Notes: a model not told the origin generated them from the letters alone. A stretch of 64,000 nt of DNA from Oligoflexia bacterium (GCA_019694515.1 JAIBBU010000002.1:163326-227325), one strand, 5' to 3'; numbered from the stretch's first letter, positions 38,178 to 48,323 are shown. Numbers and translations are program-made.

Positions 38178-38621
38178 CTACACTGAAATTCCGTGGTAAT
38201 CACCTTCGAGCTCACCCGACCCAACCGAGAGATAGGGGAGGTCACGCGTAAATCCGAGGCAGCTTAGAACTGCAGCCGAAGTACCCTCCAGCGCGCTTTC
38301 GCCCTCCAAGGAGAGCTCCACCGCCTGACCGCTGGGGCACCGGAAGTAAACCCCATCCACCTGATCAGATCTAAAGGGGTTTAGTTTGAAGACGCGAGTG
38401 TGACCGGCAAACTCGGCGGGCCACTGCGCAAATTCCCTCAGATGAAAAGTGGGACCAGCCTCATCTTGGCACGCACGATAGGCCGCCGCTTCAATTGCCT
38501 GGGCGTCCTCTGACGAAAGCAGCCGCGCGGCTGCGATGCCGCTTTCTACGACCTCCTTCAATCGCCGCGGACAGCGAACTGGACTAACAGCTGGAGTAGC
38601 GGAGTCTTCCATCATTCCCAT
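38178..38621 (-). CDS. Conserved-looking protein of unknown function
   Basis: A 147-residue soluble protein with no family I recognise. It begins MGMMEDSATPAVSPVRCPRR and has a mixed alpha/beta pattern (FHLREFAQWPAEFAGHTRVF, VDGVYFRCPSGQAVELSLEG). The start could also be the ATG four codons in. It is 69 bp upstream of the ABC exporter on the same strand and may share its transcript. Confidence 0.5.
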   Translation of the reverse strand: MGMMEDSATPAVSPVRCPRRLKEVVESGIAAARLLSSEDAQAIEAAAYRACQDEAGPTFHLREFAQWPAEFAGHTRVFKLNPFRSDQVDGVYFRCPSGQAVELSLEGESALEGTSAAVLSCLGFTRDLPYLSVGSGELEGDYHGISV

Positions 38622-38743
38622 AAACTTCTCTTTACAACAAAACTACAAGCCCAAGCATTTTACTGCGGGACACCCGCTAGTCAAACCAGGCGAAGAGGTG
38701 AACTAATTCTAATGCTATGGAAGGTTGGAAGGGAGCTAGCGAC

Positions 38744-38920
38744 CTAAGCGCTTACGTTAAGACGCTGGCCCGTCTGGCCCGCGGCTCTTGGCGCGCTCTC
38801 TGCTACACCCTGCAGGAGGGTGGAGACGACGGCTTTTAGCTGGTCGCGCTGGGTATTAAGCACCTTTACCTCGACGGCATTGGATGCTGAGCTGCTGCTT
38901 GAAATAGCCCCTACAGACAT
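38744..38920 (-). CDS. Small YjfB-like protein
   Basis: A 58-residue protein, MSVGAISSSSSASNAVEVKV… ending GQTGQRLNVSA. The Ser-rich start, central helix with KVLNTQRDQLKAVVSTLLQ and the ending G-x-x-LN-V-x-A match the YjfB family, small proteins called putative motility proteins because they occur with flagellar genes. I chose the ATG at 38920, which has GGGAGAG three bases upstream; a longer frame from 38947 lacks such a site. No flagellar genes are in this window. Confidence 0.62.
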   Translation of the reverse strand: MSVGAISSSSSASNAVEVKVLNTQRDQLKAVVSTLLQGVAESAPRAAGQTGQRLNVSA

Positions 38921-38973
38921 ACACTCTCCCGATACTAGGGTCGGCAACCTGCCAAATAATCTTTACAGGGATT

Positions 38974-40365
38974 TTAGGTTAGGACTTTCCCGGGGTTAAA
39001 GATTCCCCGGGGGTCAAACCTCGATTTGATCTCCCGCATCAGCGCGAGCTCCGCAGGTGATCGGGTGAAGGACAAATAATCGCGCTTTAGCAGACCGACC
39101 CCATGCTCCGCCGAGATACTGCCCCCGAAACTCTGCACCAGCTTAAAAACACTGCGATCCAGCGCGACACAGCGGGTTTTAAAGGCCGCAGGCTCGAGCG
39201 ACTTGGGTTTCAGTACGTTGAGATGAATATTTCCATCTCCCAGATGGCCGAAGACGACGAGTTGAAAATCAGCCGCAAGCTGCTCCATCAGAGATCTCAA
39301 CGCCACCAAGAATTTCGATATCTCACGGATGGGGAGAGAGATGTCATGCTTATGGGCAAGCGCGGACTTTGCGATGCTCTCACTGATCAGCTCCCGTAGC
39401 GAGAAGAGTTCGGTACTTTGGGCTTTCGAAGCGCCGAACACTGCATCTAATATCGTTCCATCTGCGCAGCTCTCCTGAGCCAGCGCTTCAAACTGCTCCC
39501 GAGTCGCTGGGCTCGCCGCTTCGAGTTCAATCAGGAGGTACGCGCCCGCGCTGGCGCTGAACGGATCACGCTTACCAAAACGCGCCATCACCAGTTCCAA
39601 TGCGTTCCTTTCGAAGAACTCGAAGACGTTAATGGTGAAGCCCTTCGACCGCATACGCCGCAGAAATTCGAGCGCCTCCCCGGATTGCTCCACAGCCAAC
39701 AGCGCAACGAAGGTATCCGCCGATGGGGCGGTCAACCTAAGAGTAGCTTCAGCAATAATCCCCAGGGTACCCTCCGAGCCAATCAATAGATGCCGTAGAT
39801 CATAGCCACTCTGGTTTTTCACCAGTCTGCTGCCCGTATCGATCAGGTCGCCCTCAGCCGTCACGAATTTCAGCCCTCGCACCCAATCGCGCACGTTACC
39901 GTAACGGATCACGCGAATACCACCCGCGTTGGTGGCCAAATTTCCTCCGATCTGACTTGAACCCTTACTCGCCAGATCCAGCGGAAAAAGAAATCCCCGG
40001 GCCGCCGCCGCATCTATCGCTGTCTGGGTGGCGATGCCGGCTCCACAGCGCAGGGTGCCTTCAATCTCATCCACCGCATCAATACTGTGAAGCTGCGTCA
40101 GCGATAAAACAATCTCCCGATTAGTTGCAGTGGCACCGCCGCTATAGCCGGTGCGGCCGCCCGAGGGAACAATTGACCACTTCTCTCGCGCACACAATTT
40201 TACGATCTCCTGTACCTGTCCGGCAGTTTTAGGCAGGAGAACAATTGAGGGGTCCGGCTCAAACTCGGGACATGCGTCCCGCCCATAAAACTGCAGGTCT
40301 GTTGGCGAATCGAGAATCGCTGAACGATCCAAAATAGAGACGAAATTTGAGGCGCTTGGCTTCAC
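38974..40365 (-). CDS. FAD-linked oxidase, GlcD/D-lactate dehydrogenase type
   Basis: Oxidises a 2-hydroxy acid such as glycolate or D-lactate. The 463-residue protein has a PCMH-type FAD domain (IVPSGGRTGYSGGATATN, GGNLATNAGGIRVIRYGN, LIGSEGTLGIIAEATLRL) and the C-terminal FAD-oxidase domain (VFGHLGDGNIHLNVL, SISAEHGVGLLKRDYL). No GlcE or GlcF partner is next to it. It is divergent from the serB-serA fusion across ~75 bp. The substrate may also be D-2-hydroxyglutarate, which would fit: it is a side product of SerA-type enzymes. Confidence 0.87.
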   Translation of the reverse strand: MKPSASNFVSILDRSAILDSPTDLQFYGRDACPEFEPDPSIVLLPKTAGQVQEIVKLCAREKWSIVPSGGRTGYSGGATATNREIVLSLTQLHSIDAVDEIEGTLRCGAGIATQTAIDAAAARGFLFPLDLASKGSSQIGGNLATNAGGIRVIRYGNVRDWVRGLKFVTAEGDLIDTGSRLVKNQSGYDLRHLLIGSEGTLGIIAEATLRLTAPSADTFVALLAVEQSGEALEFLRRMRSKGFTINVFEFFERNALELVMARFGKRDPFSASAGAYLLIELEAASPATREQFEALAQESCADGTILDAVFGASKAQSTELFSLRELISESIAKSALAHKHDISLPIREISKFLVALRSLMEQLAADFQLVVFGHLGDGNIHLNVLKPKSLEPAAFKTRCVALDRSVFKLVQSFGGSISAEHGVGLLKRDYLSFTRSPAELALMREIKSRFDPRGIFNPGKVLT

Positions 40366-40439
40366 CTCACTAGATTGGATTGCTAACTAACGCTTGTAAA
40401 GAGCGGTTGTTCCCACAATCCCGGGCATGCGATACAACC

Positions 40440-42338
40440 ATGGATATGACGGCAATCCCGCAAATAATCATAGATTTTGATAGTACCCTAATTCAGGTCG
40501 AAGCATTGGATGAGTTAGCCGCCTTAGTGTTTAGGCGACACCCCAAGCGCCGCCAGCTCGTGGCGCAGATTGCGGCGATTACTAAGCAGGGGATGGAAGG
40601 CAAGCTCCCGTTCGAGCGCTCTTTGCAATCACGACTGGATCTTCTTAAGCCTGCGCGCGCCGATATCCTCAAATTGAGCGCTATACTGAAACAGAAAGTT
40701 ACCTCCTCCTTTTGGCGTAATCGAGAATTTCTTCGAGCTAATCGTGATCGTATCTACATCGTTAGCAGCGGTTTTGAAGAATACATCGGTCCCGTAGTGG
40801 AACACCTGGGACTAAAGCCCCAAAATGTCCGGGCCAATCGTTTCCGTTTTTCAGCCCGGCAGCTTTATCAGGGAGTGGAAAAGAAGAACCCGCTGACCAA
40901 GACAGGCGGCAAGGCTGTCGCAGTAAAGGGTCTCAAGCTGAAGGGCGAGGTCGTCGTGATTGGCGATGGCGTAACCGACCTAGAGATCAGGGAAGCTGGA
41001 CTGGCAACCAAGTTCTTTGCCTTAACGGAAAACGTCAGACGCGAGTCGGTGCTGCAAAGCGCCGATAAAGTTATAAAAAGTTTTGATGAGTTTCTCTACG
41101 AATATCGTCTTCCGATGCGATTTTCATACCCCAAAAGTAAAATAACGGCACTGCTCCTGGAGGGAGTACATCCGGCGGCAGTTAGCGCCTTAGAGGCGGA
41201 AGGGTACGGAGTTATCGCTGCTTCTGATGCGCTGGGAGAGCAGGAGCTGGCCGAGGCGATCGAAGAGGTCTCGCTTCTGGGCATTCGTTCCAAAACAAAA
41301 ATAACGGACAAGGTCCTTAAACGCGCCAAGCGGCTGATGGCAGTGGGGGCATTCTGCATCGGCACTGAACAGATTGATTTGGCCGCGGCCTCAGCCCGCG
41401 GAGTATGCGTCTTCAATGCGCCCTTCAGCAACACGCGTAGCGTGGTGGAGCTTGCGCTCGGGGAAATCATCATGCTGATGCGGCGCACCTTTGAGGCCTC
41501 GGTAAAGTTGCATCAGGGCGTATGGCATAAATCCGCCGCCGGGAGCTATGAGGTCCGGGGTAAGCGCCTTGGCATCGTAGGCTATGGGAACATCGGATCG
41601 CAGCTCTCCATTCTGGCCGAGAATCTTGGAATGGAGGTCTACTTTTATGATGTCGTAGATAAACTCGCATTGGGTAACGCAAGGAAGTGCGCAACCCTCG
41701 ATGAGTTATTAAAATCCTGCGACATCGTCACTCTACACGTTGACGGAAGAGCCTCGAACCGAAATCTGATCGCGGCCAAGCAGCTCGACCTGATGCGCGC
41801 TGGAGCAATTCTGCTTAATTTGAGTAGAGGCACGATCGTCGATCTATCCGCACTGGCTCAGGCCTTAAAGGCCGGAAAAATAGCCGGCGCCTCCATTGAC
41901 GTGTTCCCTAGAGAACCAAAAAGCAATAAAGAGAGGTTTGAATCAGACCTTTTAGGTATGCCGAATGTAATATTGACGCCGCACATAGGGGGCAGCACCC
42001 TTGAGGCGCAGGAAAATATCGGGGCATACGTTTCGAGAAAGCTGGTGGAATACGTCAATACCGGGGGGACCTTCTTCAGTGTTAATTTCCCCCAAATCCA
42101 GCTTCCGGCGCTCGAAAAGGCCCATCGACTCCTGCACCTGCATCGAAACGTTCCAGGGATTCTTGCTAAGATTAACGGCATCTTGGCAGCCCATCGCATT
42201 AATATCCTGGGACAGCATCTTAAGACTAACGAGCAAGTTGGCTATGTAATCACCGATGTGAATAAGAGCTATAACAAGCAGGTGATCGAGGAGTTAAGCT
42301 CGATCCCGCATACGATTAAATTTAGGGTGCTGTATTAG
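40440..42338 (+). CDS. serB-serA: Fused phosphoserine phosphatase / D-3-phosphoglycerate dehydrogenase
   Basis: One 632-residue protein carries the last and the first step of serine synthesis. Residues 1-~225 form a HAD-type phosphoserine phosphatase: nucleophile Asp12 and Asp14 in IIDFDSTLIQVEALDEL, motif II IVSSGFEEY, and motif IV VVIGDGVTDLEIREA. Residues ~230-555 are 3-phosphoglycerate dehydrogenase of the E. coli SerA type: NAD motif GIVGYGNIGSQL (~377), LSRGTIVDL and the catalytic His in LTPHIGGSTLEAQENIG. Residues ~560-632 are an ACT domain (HRNVPGILAKINGILAAHRI), the usual site of serine feedback. I chose the ATG at 40440; a TTG at 40380 would add 20 residues. A serC-type gene follows, completing the pathway. 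Confidence 0.88.
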   Translation: MDMTAIPQIIIDFDSTLIQVEALDELAALVFRRHPKRRQLVAQIAAITKQGMEGKLPFERSLQSRLDLLKPARADILKLSAILKQKVTSSFWRNREFLRANRDRIYIVSSGFEEYIGPVVEHLGLKPQNVRANRFRFSARQLYQGVEKKNPLTKTGGKAVAVKGLKLKGEVVVIGDGVTDLEIREAGLATKFFALTENVRRESVLQSADKVIKSFDEFLYEYRLPMRFSYPKSKITALLLEGVHPAAVSALEAEGYGVIAASDALGEQELAEAIEEVSLLGIRSKTKITDKVLKRAKRLMAVGAFCIGTEQIDLAAASARGVCVFNAPFSNTRSVVELALGEIIMLMRRTFEASVKLHQGVWHKSAAGSYEVRGKRLGIVGYGNIGSQLSILAENLGMEVYFYDVVDKLALGNARKCATLDELLKSCDIVTLHVDGRASNRNLIAAKQLDLMRAGAILLNLSRGTIVDLSALAQALKAGKIAGASIDVFPREPKSNKERFESDLLGMPNVILTPHIGGSTLEAQENIGAYVSRKLVEYVNTGGTFFSVNFPQIQLPALEKAHRLLHLHRNVPGILAKINGILAAHRINILGQHLKTNEQVGYVITDVNKSYNKQVIEELSSIPHTIKFRVLY

Positions 42339-42417
42339 AGATTTCTCGGAGTTGGGCGAATGACGGAGAGGAACTTTGTGCTGCGACCTTGGAGCATCGG
42401 AGAAAGTGGCGCTGCGT

Positions 42418-42627
42418 TAGGGATTGCTTCGCCTGCGGCTCGCAATGACACCGGGCTTCGCTCCGCTCGCAATGACACCGGGCTTCGCTCCGCTCGCAAC
42501 GACAAAAAATTGCGAGGCGCAGGCGCTGGTCAATTGTCATTGAGAGCCAAAAGCGAAGGACAAATGTCATTCCTAGCCACAGGCATGGGAGCAATGTCAT
42601 TGCGAGCCGCAGGCGAAGCAATCCCTA
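42418..42627. repeat. REP-type element with perfect 33-bp terminal inverted repeats
   Basis: The sequence at 42418-42450 (containing GGATTGCTTCGCCTGCGGCT) is the exact reverse complement of 42595-42627. Between them lie two exact 27-bp tandem units and degenerate partial copies (AATGTCATTCCTAGCCACAG, AATTGTCATTGAGAGCC). The motif, built on ATTGCTTCGC…GCTCGCAATGACA, is a widely dispersed palindromic repeat in many bacterial genomes and produces spurious peptides such as CERSEAR and CEPQAKQS. It fills most of the 371-bp gap between serB-serA and the serC-type gene. Confidence 0.9.
42441..42494. repeat. Two tandem 27-bp units inside the REP element
   Basis: Two exact copies of a 27-bp unit starting CGCAATGACACCGGGCTTCG occupy 42441-42467 and 42468-42494; a third copy is cut off after ten bases with one change (CGCAACGACA). 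There are no spacers between units. Confidence 0.9.
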
Positions 42628-42709
42628 CCGTTAGCCGCCGAACTCCGCTTCACCCCCGCCAACCGAAGCCCATTTCCCCTCAGCGCTTTTCCTCATTCGA
42701 AAGGTCCCC

Positions 42710-43795
42710 ATGACGCCGATCTACCTAACTCCCGGCCCTACAGCGCTCCATCCGAAAATTGAGCAGCTTGCATCGGAGGCGCTGCGCACCGGGATCTGCT
42801 CCATTTCACACCGCTCCAAAGATTTCGAAGCGATCTATCGGACCACCGCGACCGCGCTGCGAGATCTGATGAACGTTCCGGATTCGCATAACATTTTCTT
42901 CCTCGGATCTGCGCACGAAGCTATGGAGCGCTTAATCCAGGGGTGTGTGAAGGAGAGCAGTTTTCACTTCGTCAATGGCGCCTTCTCGAAACGTTTCTTC
43001 GATATCGCTACCGAATGTGGCAAGAGCGCGCTTAAGGCCGAGCTGCCGTTAGGTGAGGGATTCAACCTGGACATCTACGAGATTCCCCAAGCAGCCGAGA
43101 TGATCTGTTTGACTCACAATGAAACCAGCACGGGGGTATGGCTCAAAGAGGAGCAAATCAACAATCTCAAGCGCCGCTATCCCGATCGGTTAATCGCCGT
43201 CGACATTGTCTCCTCAGCTCCTTATGCCCGTATTAACTACCAGTACGTCGACGCGGCTTTTTTCTCGGTGCAAAAACTATTCGGATTGCCGGCCGGCCTG
43301 GGGGTGCTGATTGCGAATGCGCGGTGTATCGATCGCGCCGCTCTAATTGAAGCCAGCGGACTCGAGATAGGGAGCTATCACAATCTCCTGCATTTAAAGA
43401 ATTTTGCTGACACATTTCAGACGCCAGCCACACCGAACGTGCTCGGAATCTATCTGCTGGGAGGTGTCAGCCGGGAACTTGTTGCAGCCGGAGGAGCTGA
43501 TGCTCTAAGAGCGGGGATCGATCAGCGCTCCCGCATGCTGGTCGATTTCTTGGAACGCAGCGAGCATTACGCTCCCGCCGTTTCCGATCCTGAGTTTAGA
43601 AGCCGCACAGTGATCACGATCAAGGTAAATGGGGAGGTCGATCGCTGCCGCCGCGTGATCCAGGATCATGGACTGCATGTCGGGTCCGGGTACGGAGAGC
43701 TGCGCAAAAGCCAGATTCGAATTGCTAATTTTTCGATGCATACCGACCGCGATTACGAGCGGCTACTAGAAGCTCTGAGCGCAGCTTCTCGCTAG
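42710..43795 (+). CDS. serC: Class V aminotransferase, phosphoserine aminotransferase-like
   Basis: PLP-dependent enzyme of 361 residues, probably converting 3-phosphohydroxypyruvate to phosphoserine. It starts PIYLTPGPTALHPKIEQLA; the cofactor aspartate is in LIAVDIVSSAP and the PLP lysine is Lys189 in FFSVQKLFGLPAGLG. The family also holds alanine-glyoxylate aminotransferases, so the substrate rests partly on context: it follows the serB-serA fusion. ATG at 42710; the REP element precedes it. Confidence 0.8.
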   Translation: MTPIYLTPGPTALHPKIEQLASEALRTGICSISHRSKDFEAIYRTTATALRDLMNVPDSHNIFFLGSAHEAMERLIQGCVKESSFHFVNGAFSKRFFDIATECGKSALKAELPLGEGFNLDIYEIPQAAEMICLTHNETSTGVWLKEEQINNLKRRYPDRLIAVDIVSSAPYARINYQYVDAAFFSVQKLFGLPAGLGVLIANARCIDRAALIEASGLEIGSYHNLLHLKNFADTFQTPATPNVLGIYLLGGVSRELVAAGGADALRAGIDQRSRMLVDFLERSEHYAPAVSDPEFRSRTVITIKVNGEVDRCRRVIQDHGLHVGSGYGELRKSQIRIANFSMHTDRDYERLLEALSAASR

Positions 43796-43805
43796 AACAG
43801 AGCGG

Positions 43806-46800
43806 CTATTTTTCGCTCTTTCTTACCATGTAGTAGAGCACCGGGACCGCCATACGGCTGATTAGCAGCGAAGCGATTTCCCCAGCCATCAGCGCAATCG
43901 CCAATCCTTGAAAGATCGGATCGGCAAGAATCACTGACGCACCCACCACCACCGCCATCGCAGTTAACATCATCGGCCTGAAGCGCACCGCGCCGGCATC
44001 GATCACAGCCTGTGCCAACGGCATGCCTTCTTTGAGGCGCAGTTCGATGAAATCCACTAAGATGATCGAATTTCGCACCACGATCCCGGCGCCGGCCATA
44101 AAGCCAATCATTGAGGTTGCGGTAAAAAACGCGCCCAATAACCCATGCGCCGGCAAAATTCCCACGAGCGAGAAAGGAATCGCTGCCATGACTACAATTG
44201 GGGTGACAAACGACCCGAACCAGCCCACCATCAGGATGTAAATCAGAACCAACACGACCCCGAAGGCGATCCCCAAATCCCGGAACACTTCGATCGTAAT
44301 ATGCCACTCTCCATCCCATTTAATCGCGGGTGCGCTGTCATCAAAGGGAAGAACAGCATTAAAGATTGGAATCTCCTTGCGCTTGCCCCCGAACTCGCGT
44401 CCATCGAGCTGGGCCAATTCTCGGTTCATATTGAGAATGGCATAGACCGGACTTTCAACCGCACCCGCGACATCCCCGAGAACGTAGGTCACGGGCAACA
44501 GATTTTTATGATAGATCGTGCGCGGCGCGGTCTCGTAAGAAACGGAAACCAGCTCTCGCAATGGGACTAACGGCAGCACGGCATTGGCCACCGGTTCAGG
44601 AAGCGCATTGGCATCGCCCGAGCGCACTCTTAGCGCGAGCAAGTCATCCGGCGAGCTCCGCAATGCCCTTGGCAGTTGCAGCACAATCGGAACATCTTCC
44701 TTCTCGTGCGGTTCATGCAGAATGTCGATCTGCTGACCATCCAAGGCGATGCGTAACGTCTGCGCAATGGTCTCGGCACTGATGCCGTTTAACGCGGCCT
44801 TTTCCCGGTCGACTAGGAATCTAATCTTCGGCTGATCGTCCTCGACGTACCAATCAACATCCACAACGCCGACACTATTGCGAAAGATTCCACGTACCTT
44901 TGTGGCTAACGCCTCACGTTGCTCTTGGGTAGGGCCATACACCTCTGCAACCAAGGTTTGCAGTACCGGCGGTCCTGGAGGAACCTCCGCCACCGCCACC
45001 CGCGCGCCGTAGCGTTCCGCGATCGCGGCAATGGCAGGCCGCACCCGTTTGGCGACATCGTGACTCTGGGCATCGCGCTGCTCTTTAGGAAGCAGATTCA
45101 CCTGAATGTCGGCCACGCTGGCTCCGCGCCTGGTGAAGTAATGCCGGACCAATCCATTGAAATTAAAGGGCGCGGCGACCCCAGCATACACCTGATAGTC
45201 AGTGACTTCCGGCTCTTGGCGCACGACCCGGGCCATTTCACGCGCGGCCTCGGTTGTGCGCTCAAGGGCGCTGCCCTCTGGCATATTCAGAATAATTTGA
45301 AATTCGCTCTTGTTGTCGAATGGCAGCATTTTAACCTTGACCCATCCGACCGCCACGGTTGCGATCGAAAGCAGCAGCAGCGCCAAGATTGCGCCCAGGA
45401 AGCGCCGGCGTTGCTTCGAATTTTCGATAATCGGCGTCATCACGCGGCGATAAAGCTTGGTGAAACGATCTTCTTCGGCATGCGCGTGACCCGACGAGCC
45501 GTGCTTAAGCAGGCGAATCGAAGCCCAGGGCGTCACTACAAAAGCAATTATCAAAGAGAAGAACATCGCTGCAGTAGCGCCGATCGGAATAGGGCGCATA
45601 TACGGCCCCATCAGCCCCCCCACAAAGGCCATGGGGAGGACGGCAAAAATCACCGCGAAAGTTGCTAAGATCGTCGGATTACCAACCTCGCTCACGGCTT
45701 CGATCGCGACCTCATACAGCGGCTTCCCCTGCGAGCTTTCCAATCGCATATGACGGACGATGTTTTCGATTACCACAATCGCATCGTCAACTAATATACC
45801 GACCGAGAAGATCAAGGCGAACAGGGTGATGCGGTTAAGCGTGAACCCATACAAATAGAACATCAGCAGCGTCAATGCGAGCGTACTGGGGATAGCCAGC
45901 GCCACAACAGCCGACTCTCGCAGCCCAAGCGTGAGTGCGATCAAAACACTGACGCTGAGCACCGCCAGAAGCATATGCCATAACAGCTCATTGGATTTCT
46001 CCTCCGCTGTCTTGCCGTAATGTCTGGTGATCGTTGTTGAAATATCAGCTGGAATAATTTCGCCCCGCAACAGCTCAATCTTACGGAGCACTTCTTCGGC
46101 TACTGAGATGGCATTGGCGCCGGGCCGCTTCGCGACGGTCAGCGTTACAGCGGCTTGCTCCTCGGAATTACCTGCGCTCTTGTTAGCATCGCCAAAAAGT
46201 ACATATTGCGACAACTCTTCGGGTCCATCCTCAATATCCGCAACGTCCTTAAGATAAACCGGCTTTCCTTGATAAACACCAACCAGCACATTCTCGACCT
46301 CGGAACGAGTTGTTAGGAATGCGCCCGTTTCGATCAGGAACTCCTTGTTTTCGGCAGTAACAGCGCCCGAGGAATAGCGACGGTTAGCCTGCGAAACGGT
46401 CGGAATAATGCCGGCAGCTGTCTGACCACGCGCAGCCAGACGCACGGGGTCAAAGAGCACCCGCACCTGGCGCCGCGCGCCCCCGATAATAGCGGTCTCC
46501 GCTACCTGCGGGACCGCCTTCACAGAATCATCGATCTGCGCCACTAACCGTCGCAGCATGAAGTGATCGTAAGACTTGCTATGAAAGGTAATCGCCAGGA
46601 TCGGTACGTCATCGATCGCGCGGGCCTTTATCAGCGGATGGGAGACACCCGGCGGAATGCGGTCAAAATTCGATTCCAACTTCTGATTTAGCTTGACCAA
46701 GCTAGTTTCCAGGTCTTCTCCCACCTTAAAACGCACGATCACCATGCTTTGGGCGCTGCGGGAAATGGAGTACACATACTCGACGCCCGGGATCTCCCAC

Positions 46801-47039
46801 AGCAATTTTTCCATCGGCCGGGTAGCACGTTCTTCTACCTCTCGGGCAGTAAAGCCTGGCAGGGAAACCATTACGTCCACCATAGGAACCTTTATTTGCG
46901 GTTCCTCTTCTCGAGGGAGTAATAGAACAGCCCCGAGCCCCAGCAGGATCGATCCCACTATGATCAGGGGGGTAAGGGGTGAATTAATGAATGAACGCGC
47001 GATGCGTCCGGCTAAACCATCAGATCCTTGAGTGTTCAC
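43806..47039 (-). CDS. RND efflux pump inner-membrane transporter
   Basis: A 1077-residue proton-driven exporter of the AcrB/HAE1-like superfamily, working as a trimer across the inner membrane. Twelve membrane helices in the standard 1+5+1+5 layout are visible with large periplasmic loops after TM1 and TM7. TM4 carries the proton-relay pair Asp-Asp in [18 protein letters not shown] terminus: [20 protein letters not shown] then [15 protein letters not shown], a start typical of the group of RND pumps found beside DUF2892 proteins. Start GTG at 47039 shares one base with the stop of the adaptor gene. No outer-membrane TolC gene is adjacent. Confidence 0.92.
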   Translation of the reverse strand: MNTQGSDGLAGRIARSFINSPLTPLIIVGSILLGLGAVLLLPREEEPQIKVPMVDVMVSLPGFTAREVEERATRPMEKLLWEIPGVEYVYSISRSAQSMVIVRFKVGEDLETSLVKLNQKLESNFDRIPPGVSHPLIKARAIDDVPILAITFHSKSYDHFMLRRLVAQIDDSVKAVPQVAETAIIGGARRQVRVLFDPVRLAARGQTAAGIIPTVSQANRRYSSGAVTAENKEFLIETGAFLTTRSEVENVLVGVYQGKPVYLKDVADIEDGPEELSQYVLFGDANKSAGNSEEQAAVTLTVAKRPGANAISVAEEVLRKIELLRGEIIPADISTTITRHYGKTAEEKSNELLWHMLLAVLSVSVLIALTLGLRESAVVALAIPSTLALTLLMFYLYGFTLNRITLFALIFSVGILVDDAIVVIENIVRHMRLESSQGKPLYEVAIEAVSEVGNPTILATFAVIFAVLPMAFVGGLMGPYMRPIPIGATAAMFFSLIIAFVVTPWASIRLLKHGSSGHAHAEEDRFTKLYRRVMTPIIENSKQRRRFLGAILALLLLSIATVAVGWVKVKMLPFDNKSEFQIILNMPEGSALERTTEAAREMARVVRQEPEVTDYQVYAGVAAPFNFNGLVRHYFTRRGASVADIQVNLLPKEQRDAQSHDVAKRVRPAIAAIAERYGARVAVAEVPPGPPVLQTLVAEVYGPTQEQREALATKVRGIFRNSVGVVDVDWYVEDDQPKIRFLVDREKAALNGISAETIAQTLRIALDGQQIDILHEPHEKEDVPIVLQLPRALRSSPDDLLALRVRSGDANALPEPVANAVLPLVPLRELVSVSYETAPRTIYHKNLLPVTYVLGDVAGAVESPVYAILNMNRELAQLDGREFGGKRKEIPIFNAVLPFDDSAPAIKWDGEWHITIEVFRDLGIAFGVVLVLIYILMVGWFGSFVTPIVVMAAIPFSLVGILPAHGLLGAFFTATSMIGFMAGAGIVVRNSIILVDFIELRLKEGMPLAQAVIDAGAVRFRPMMLTAMAVVVGASVILADPIFQGLAIALMAGEIASLLISRMAVPVLYYMVRKSEK

Positions 47040-48067
47040 TATTTGATCTCAATACGTTGTCCGTCCTTCAGCTCCGCAACACCTTCGCTTATTACACTTT
47101 CGCCGCCGGCAAGTCCGGAGAGAATCTCCACTTCACCCGTATCACGCTTGCCAGTCCGCACCAATCTAAGAAGTGCGCGGCCCTCCTGCGCTACGAATAC
47201 AGCTTCAAGCTGTCCGCGTTCAATCAGAGCCCGTTCAGGTAGCTTAATCGAAGGACGTTTGCGCACCGGCACCAGCACATAGCCAAACTGCCCGGAACGC
47301 AGCAGTGGATCTGCAGGCAAATCGACTTTAACATGCCGGGTACGGCTATTGGGGTCGGTGGTCGGACTAATCTCCGACACAGTGCCGGACGCAGCATGTT
47401 CGCTCCCTGAGAGCCGCACGTCTAGCTGCTGTGAGACGGCTAGGTTTACCGCCACACTCTCGGGAACATCACTCTCAAAGCGAAAGAGATTCTGACTCTC
47501 AACCCCAAGCAGCGGTTTCCCTGGTGTCGCCAGGTCACCCTCGTTTATCAGCTTCTTGGTAATAACTCCGTCGAAAGGTGCCTCAATTGAGGTATAGCTG
47601 ACCATGCTGCGCGCTTCCGCAACGCCGGCGGATGCCAGCCGGGCCCGCGCTTCAACTGCATCGAATTCCTGCTGGGTCACTACGCCACTGGGCAAGAGCT
47701 TCTTGAAGCGCTCAAGATCTTGCACGGACTGGCGTTCCGCGGAAAGCGCTTGCTCCAAGCGCGCCTGCATCTCGTGCGCTGAGAGGGTAATTAATATATC
47801 TCCGCGCTTGACGAGACTACCCTCGCGCACCGAAAGTTTCTCGACCTTGCCGCTAATCTTCGCCTCTAGAGTCGCCTCGACGGCAGGGCGCACCCCACCT
47901 GGAATCCGTTCTAGCCCAGCACTTTGCTGCGCCTCGACAATTATGATTTTTACCGGCACTCCCGGGGCTGATTCACTCGTAGAGGTCTCGCGCGACCCAC
48001 AGCCAATCATTGCTACCGCCGTGATGAAAATCACCCCCGCCTGAACGCTACGCACTATTTTGTTCAT
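47039..48067 (-). CDS. RND periplasmic adaptor (membrane fusion) lipoprotein
   Basis: A 342-residue adaptor linking the RND pump to an outer-membrane channel. The signal peptide has a lipobox (VAMIGC) and the mature N terminus is Ser/Thr-rich. Then come the lipoyl/barrel-sandwich halves ([40 protein letters not shown]), an alpha hairpin ([20 protein letters not shown]) and beta domains. I chose the ATG at 48067, with TTGAGG 9 bases upstream; a TTG at 48082 would overlap the preceding gene. Order DUF2892 protein, adaptor, pump on one transcript. Confidence 0.9.
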   Translation of the reverse strand: MNKIVRSVQAGVIFITAVAMIGCGSRETSTSESAPGVPVKIIIVEAQQSAGLERIPGGVRPAVEATLEAKISGKVEKLSVREGSLVKRGDILITLSAHEMQARLEQALSAERQSVQDLERFKKLLPSGVVTQQEFDAVEARARLASAGVAEARSMVSYTSIEAPFDGVITKKLINEGDLATPGKPLLGVESQNLFRFESDVPESVAVNLAVSQQLDVRLSGSEHAASGTVSEISPTTDPNSRTRHVKVDLPADPLLRSGQFGYVLVPVRKRPSIKLPERALIERGQLEAVFVAQEGRALLRLVRTGKRDTGEVEILSGLAGGESVISEGVAELKDGQRIEIK

Positions 48068-48078
48068 TGTCTTTGACC

Positions 48079-48282
48079 TCAAGCACAGCCGTTAGAAGCC
48101 TTAAAGCCAAGCTTTCTGAAAATCGCTTCTGCCGGACAAATTCCCGTAAAGGCTGACTGTAAAAGATTAGCCCCAACAAAACCGGTCAGAATCAACCAAT
48201 ATGAATTCACTAGTAAACCTAAGGCCAAGCTGAGTAGGACTAGGCTGCCCGCCAGTGCCCGAACTGCCCGCTCAATCGTCAT
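48079..48282 (-). CDS. DUF2892 (YgaP-like) inner-membrane protein
   Basis: A 67-residue protein with two hydrophobic helices (SLVLLSLALGLLVNSYWLIL and LTGFVGANLLQSAFTG) and the family ending CPAEAIFRKLGFK. In YgaP this domain anchors a rhodanese; here it stands alone at the head of an RND efflux operon. ATG at 48282 with AGGGGAAC upstream. Confidence 0.83.
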   Translation of the reverse strand: MTIERAVRALAGSLVLLSLALGLLVNSYWLILTGFVGANLLQSAFTGICPAEAIFRKLGFKASNGCA

Positions 48283-48299
48283 AACGTTCCCCTAAATTA

Positions 48300-48323
48300 C
48301 TATATGCTTATATGATAATATAG
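48300..48323. promoter_or_regulatory. AT-rich inverted repeat at the efflux operon promoter
   Basis: CTATAT (48300-48305) and ATATAG (48318-48323) flank a 12-bp spacer, with TATATG repeated twice at 8-bp spacing (48301 and 48309). It lies 18-41 bp upstream of the DUF2892 start and offers several -10-like hexamers on the minus strand (TATATT, TATTAT). This is a good place for a repressor such as an ArsR-type protein, but none is encoded nearby. Confidence 0.45.

Noticed and set aside
42441..42494. Tandem repeat as a CRISPR array
   Set aside because: Units abut directly with no spacers and no cas genes are near; it is part of a REP-type element.
42322..42713. Frames on both strands across 42322-42713
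   Set aside because: Their peptides (CERSEAR, CEPQAKQS) are translations of the repeat element, a known source of false genes.
43792..44319. 175-codon minus-strand frame
   Set aside because: Same strand but different frame inside the RND pump; shadow of its 3' end.
44919..45668. 249-codon + strand frame
   Set aside because: Antisense to the RND pump gene; no family, and the pump's coding frame is certain.
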